Of a stretch of 64,000 bases of DNA, positions 62,301 through 64,000 are shown piece by piece. The stretch covers positions 248,001 through 312,000 of the forward strand of contig JAHRBI010000004.1 in the NCBI GenBank assembly GCA_019084025.1, written 5' to 3'. Both the position numbers and the translations under genes were made by a program. The notes below the pieces were generated by a model that searched no databases, had not been told where the DNA came from, and worked only from the letters and a program-made list of their open reading frames with translations. Source of the stretch: Burkholderiaceae bacterium DAT-1 (GTDB taxonomy: Bacteria; Pseudomonadota; Gammaproteobacteria; Burkholderiales; Chitinimonadaceae). Numbering within the stretch: the first letter of the stretch is position 1; every line of letters starts with the position of its first letter.

Positions 62301-63425
62301 GTGAATCTGCGTCACTTCTCATTACTGGCAGTACTGGGTTTGGCTGCGTGTGCAGGTACCGATAACGCGCCGCAACCTACTCCGCTGGAAAAAATCGAAT
62401 CGCGTGCTTCGTTGACTCCGGTCTGGCGGAACAGTCACGCGTCTGCTGGCCTGTACCGATTCGTACCTGATCAAGAAAACAACCGTCTGTTCGTAGCAAG
62501 TGCCGAAAAGGGCGTGATTGCATATGGAATGGATGATGGCCGCGAAGAGAACCGTTTCCGGCCTGAAGAAGGTATTGCGGGGGGCGTACTGGCGGACAAG
62601 GGCTTGGTCATGGTTGGCTCGATCAAGGGCCGCCTGTTTGCATTTGATCAGGTAAGTGGCGCGTTGAAGTGGAAAGCACAACTGTCGAGCGAGATCGTAT
62701 CTCCGCCGGTGAGTGCCGAAGGCGCCGTGATTGTGCGCACGGGCGATGGCAAGATTACCGCCCTGAATATTGCAGATGGTCAGCAGCGCTGGCGGTATGA
62801 AGTACGTATGCCGGCATTGGTATTGCGTACCTATGCACCTGCTACGCTTGCTGATGGCGCTGCCTTCATCGGTGTGCCTGGTGGCAAAGTGATTGCGTTG
62901 TCGCTGGCAGACGGGCGCCTGATCTGGGAGGCGGCAGTGGCGCAACCCAAGGGGGCGACAGAACTGGATCGCGTTGCAGATGTAGCATCCTCTCCCGTGA
63001 TTAACAATGGTCAGGTGTGTGCTGCAGCCTTTCAGGGCAAAGTAGCCTGTTTTGCGGCTGCAAATGGCAACCAGATATGGTCGCGTGAATTGTCATCCTT
63101 TGCCGGGGTGGCGATGGATCGCGAGCGAGTGTACGTCACCGATGAAACCGGTAACGTAGTGGCCTATGATCGTAATAGTGGCCGTTCGCTCTGGAAGCAG
63201 GAAAAGTTGTATGGCCGGCATGTTACCGGTCCAACCGTGTATAACGGCAATGTGGTGGTTGGCGATCTGGAAGGTGTGGTACATGTGCTGTCTGCAGAAG
63301 ATGGCTCTTTCCTGACCCGTCAGACCACGGATAAGTCTCCGATCAAGGTTGCCCCGCGAGTGATTGGCGGCAAGCTGGTTGTGCAGACCTCGGATGGCGG
63401 TGTTTACGCCTTCGCGAGCAAGTGA
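62301..63425 (+). CDS. bamB: Outer membrane assembly lipoprotein BamB
   Basis: Beta-propeller component of the BAM complex that inserts outer-membrane proteins. The start is GTG 62301, with GGGAGG just upstream; a TTG two codons earlier is an alternative. The protein of 374 residues has a lipoprotein signal ending LGLAAC (Cys at about residue 16) and repeated blades with the GVIAYGMDDG, ALKWKAQLSS, QRWRYEV and RSLWKQEKLYG type strands. Position between yfgM and der is conserved. Confidence 0.94.
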   Translation: MNLRHFSLLAVLGLAACAGTDNAPQPTPLEKIESRASLTPVWRNSHASAGLYRFVPDQENNRLFVASAEKGVIAYGMDDGREENRFRPEEGIAGGVLADKGLVMVGSIKGRLFAFDQVSGALKWKAQLSSEIVSPPVSAEGAVIVRTGDGKITALNIADGQQRWRYEVRMPALVLRTYAPATLADGAAFIGVPGGKVIALSLADGRLIWEAAVAQPKGATELDRVADVASSPVINNGQVCAAAFQGKVACFAAANGNQIWSRELSSFAGVAMDRERVYVTDETGNVVAYDRNSGRSLWKQEKLYGRHVTGPTVYNGNVVVGDLEGVVHVLSAEDGSFLTRQTTDKSPIKVAPRVIGGKLVVQTSDGGVYAFASK

Positions 63426-63443
63426 TTAGAAAGTAGTAGCGAG

Positions 63444-64000
63444 ATGAAACCAACCGTCGCCCTTGTAGGGCGTCCCAATGTCGGCAAATCGACACTGTTC
63501 AATCGTCTGACCAAAACGCGTGATGCGTTGGTTGCCGACATGCCGGGCCTGACCCGTGACCGTCACTATGGTCACGGCAAGGTCGGTAGCAAGCCGTATC
63601 TCGTCGTGGATACCGGGGGCTTCGAGCCCGTGGCCGATGACGGTATCCTCCATGAAATGGCGCGTCAAACGCTGCAAGCGATTGATGAAGCCGACGCTGT
63701 AGTGTTCATCGTGGATGCGCGCGTTGGGCTGACCCCGCAAGATAAGCTGATTGCCAATCGCTTGCGCCAGTTGTCCCAGCCGGTGCAGCTGGTTGTGAAC
63801 AAGGCTGAAGGGATGAATTCAGCTGTTGTTTCTGCAGAGTTCTTTGAGCTTGGCCTGGGCGAGCCTTGGCCAATTTCGGCTAGTCATGGCGAAGGCGTGC
63901 GCAATCTGATGGAGTCAGTGTTGTCGACCTTTGAAGTCGATCCTGATGAAGCTGAGCCAGATCATCCGCGTTTCGCCATTATTGGCCGTCCCAATGTCGG
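63444..64000 (+). CDS. der: Ribosome-associated GTPase Der (EngA), 3' end outside window
   Basis: Double-GTPase needed for 50S subunit assembly. The visible 185 residues start [20 protein letters not shown] (G1 of the first G domain), then [13 protein letters not shown] (G2/switch I), VDTGGFEP (G3), VNKAEG (G4, NKxE) and ISASHGEG (G5). At the cut, [10 protein letters not shown] opens the second G domain, which proves the two-domain type. It is 18 bases after bamB. The window ends inside it. Confidence 0.97.
   Translation, partial: MKPTVALVGRPNVGKSTLFNRLTKTRDALVADMPGLTRDRHYGHGKVGSKPYLVVDTGGFEPVADDGILHEMARQTLQAIDEADAVVFIVDARVGLTPQDKLIANRLRQLSQPVQLVVNKAEGMNSAVVSAEFFELGLGEPWPISASHGEGVRNLMESVLSTFEVDPDEAEPDHPRFAIIGRPNV

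Overview
The window comes from a Gram-negative betaproteobacterium, possibly Neisseriales-like. The evidence is the chromosomal gene order ndk-rlmN-pilW-rodZ-ispG-hisS-yfgM-bamB-der, the accA-tilS pair, the rne/rluC divergence and flagellar flgM/flgN genes. The family cannot be fixed from the sequence alone.

Bases 1 to about 26,270 look like the right-hand part of an integrated mobile element. The right boundary is marked by a P4-type tyrosine recombinase (24,593-26,065) and, just beyond it, the 3' half of a tRNA-Arg(CCG) gene (26,226-26,270) without its 5' half. The intact tRNA and the left end are not in the window. Inside are: the end of a very large helical-repeat protein; an SOS cassette (umuDC divergent from yedK around an 18-bp palindrome); a CoiA-like nuclease divergent from a membrane zinc-ribbon protein; a mobilization operon that matches the MOB_C type (MobB coupling ATPase plus MobC-like relaxase), preceded by a hairpin-dense candidate oriT; a RadC-like protein; an orphan HicA-like toxin; an ankyrin protein; a replication block (alpA plus RepA-type helicase) with a striking 21-bp-stem hairpin; several unknown genes; an orphan MbcA/ParS-like antitoxin; and a compact operon of a MazG-like pyrophosphohydrolase with two different DUF2075 nuclease-helicases, the best candidate for a little-described defence module.

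From 26,270 to 40,300 the DNA looks like ordinary chromosome with several accessory functions: a YgjP-like metallopeptidase, a parvulin isomerase, a four-gene MacB/LolCDE-like ABC export cluster with a LolA-like protein and an outer-membrane barrel next to a divergent AraC regulator, a DUF885 peptidase, a single-domain response regulator, a zinc-type CDF exporter divergent from an ArsR regulator, a putative Cys-His-Asp enzyme, a periplasmic binding protein and an ODP-type diiron protein.

From 40,300 to the end lie core genes: htpG with a sigma-32-type promoter, rne, rluC with a HAD phosphatase, a Rieske ferredoxin and sppA, a MotD-like motor protein, flgM-flgN with a sigma-28-type promoter, accA, tilS, a SPOR protein, ndk, and the rlmN-to-der run, which the window cuts inside der. 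No rRNA, complete tRNA, CRISPR array or intact insertion sequence was seen.
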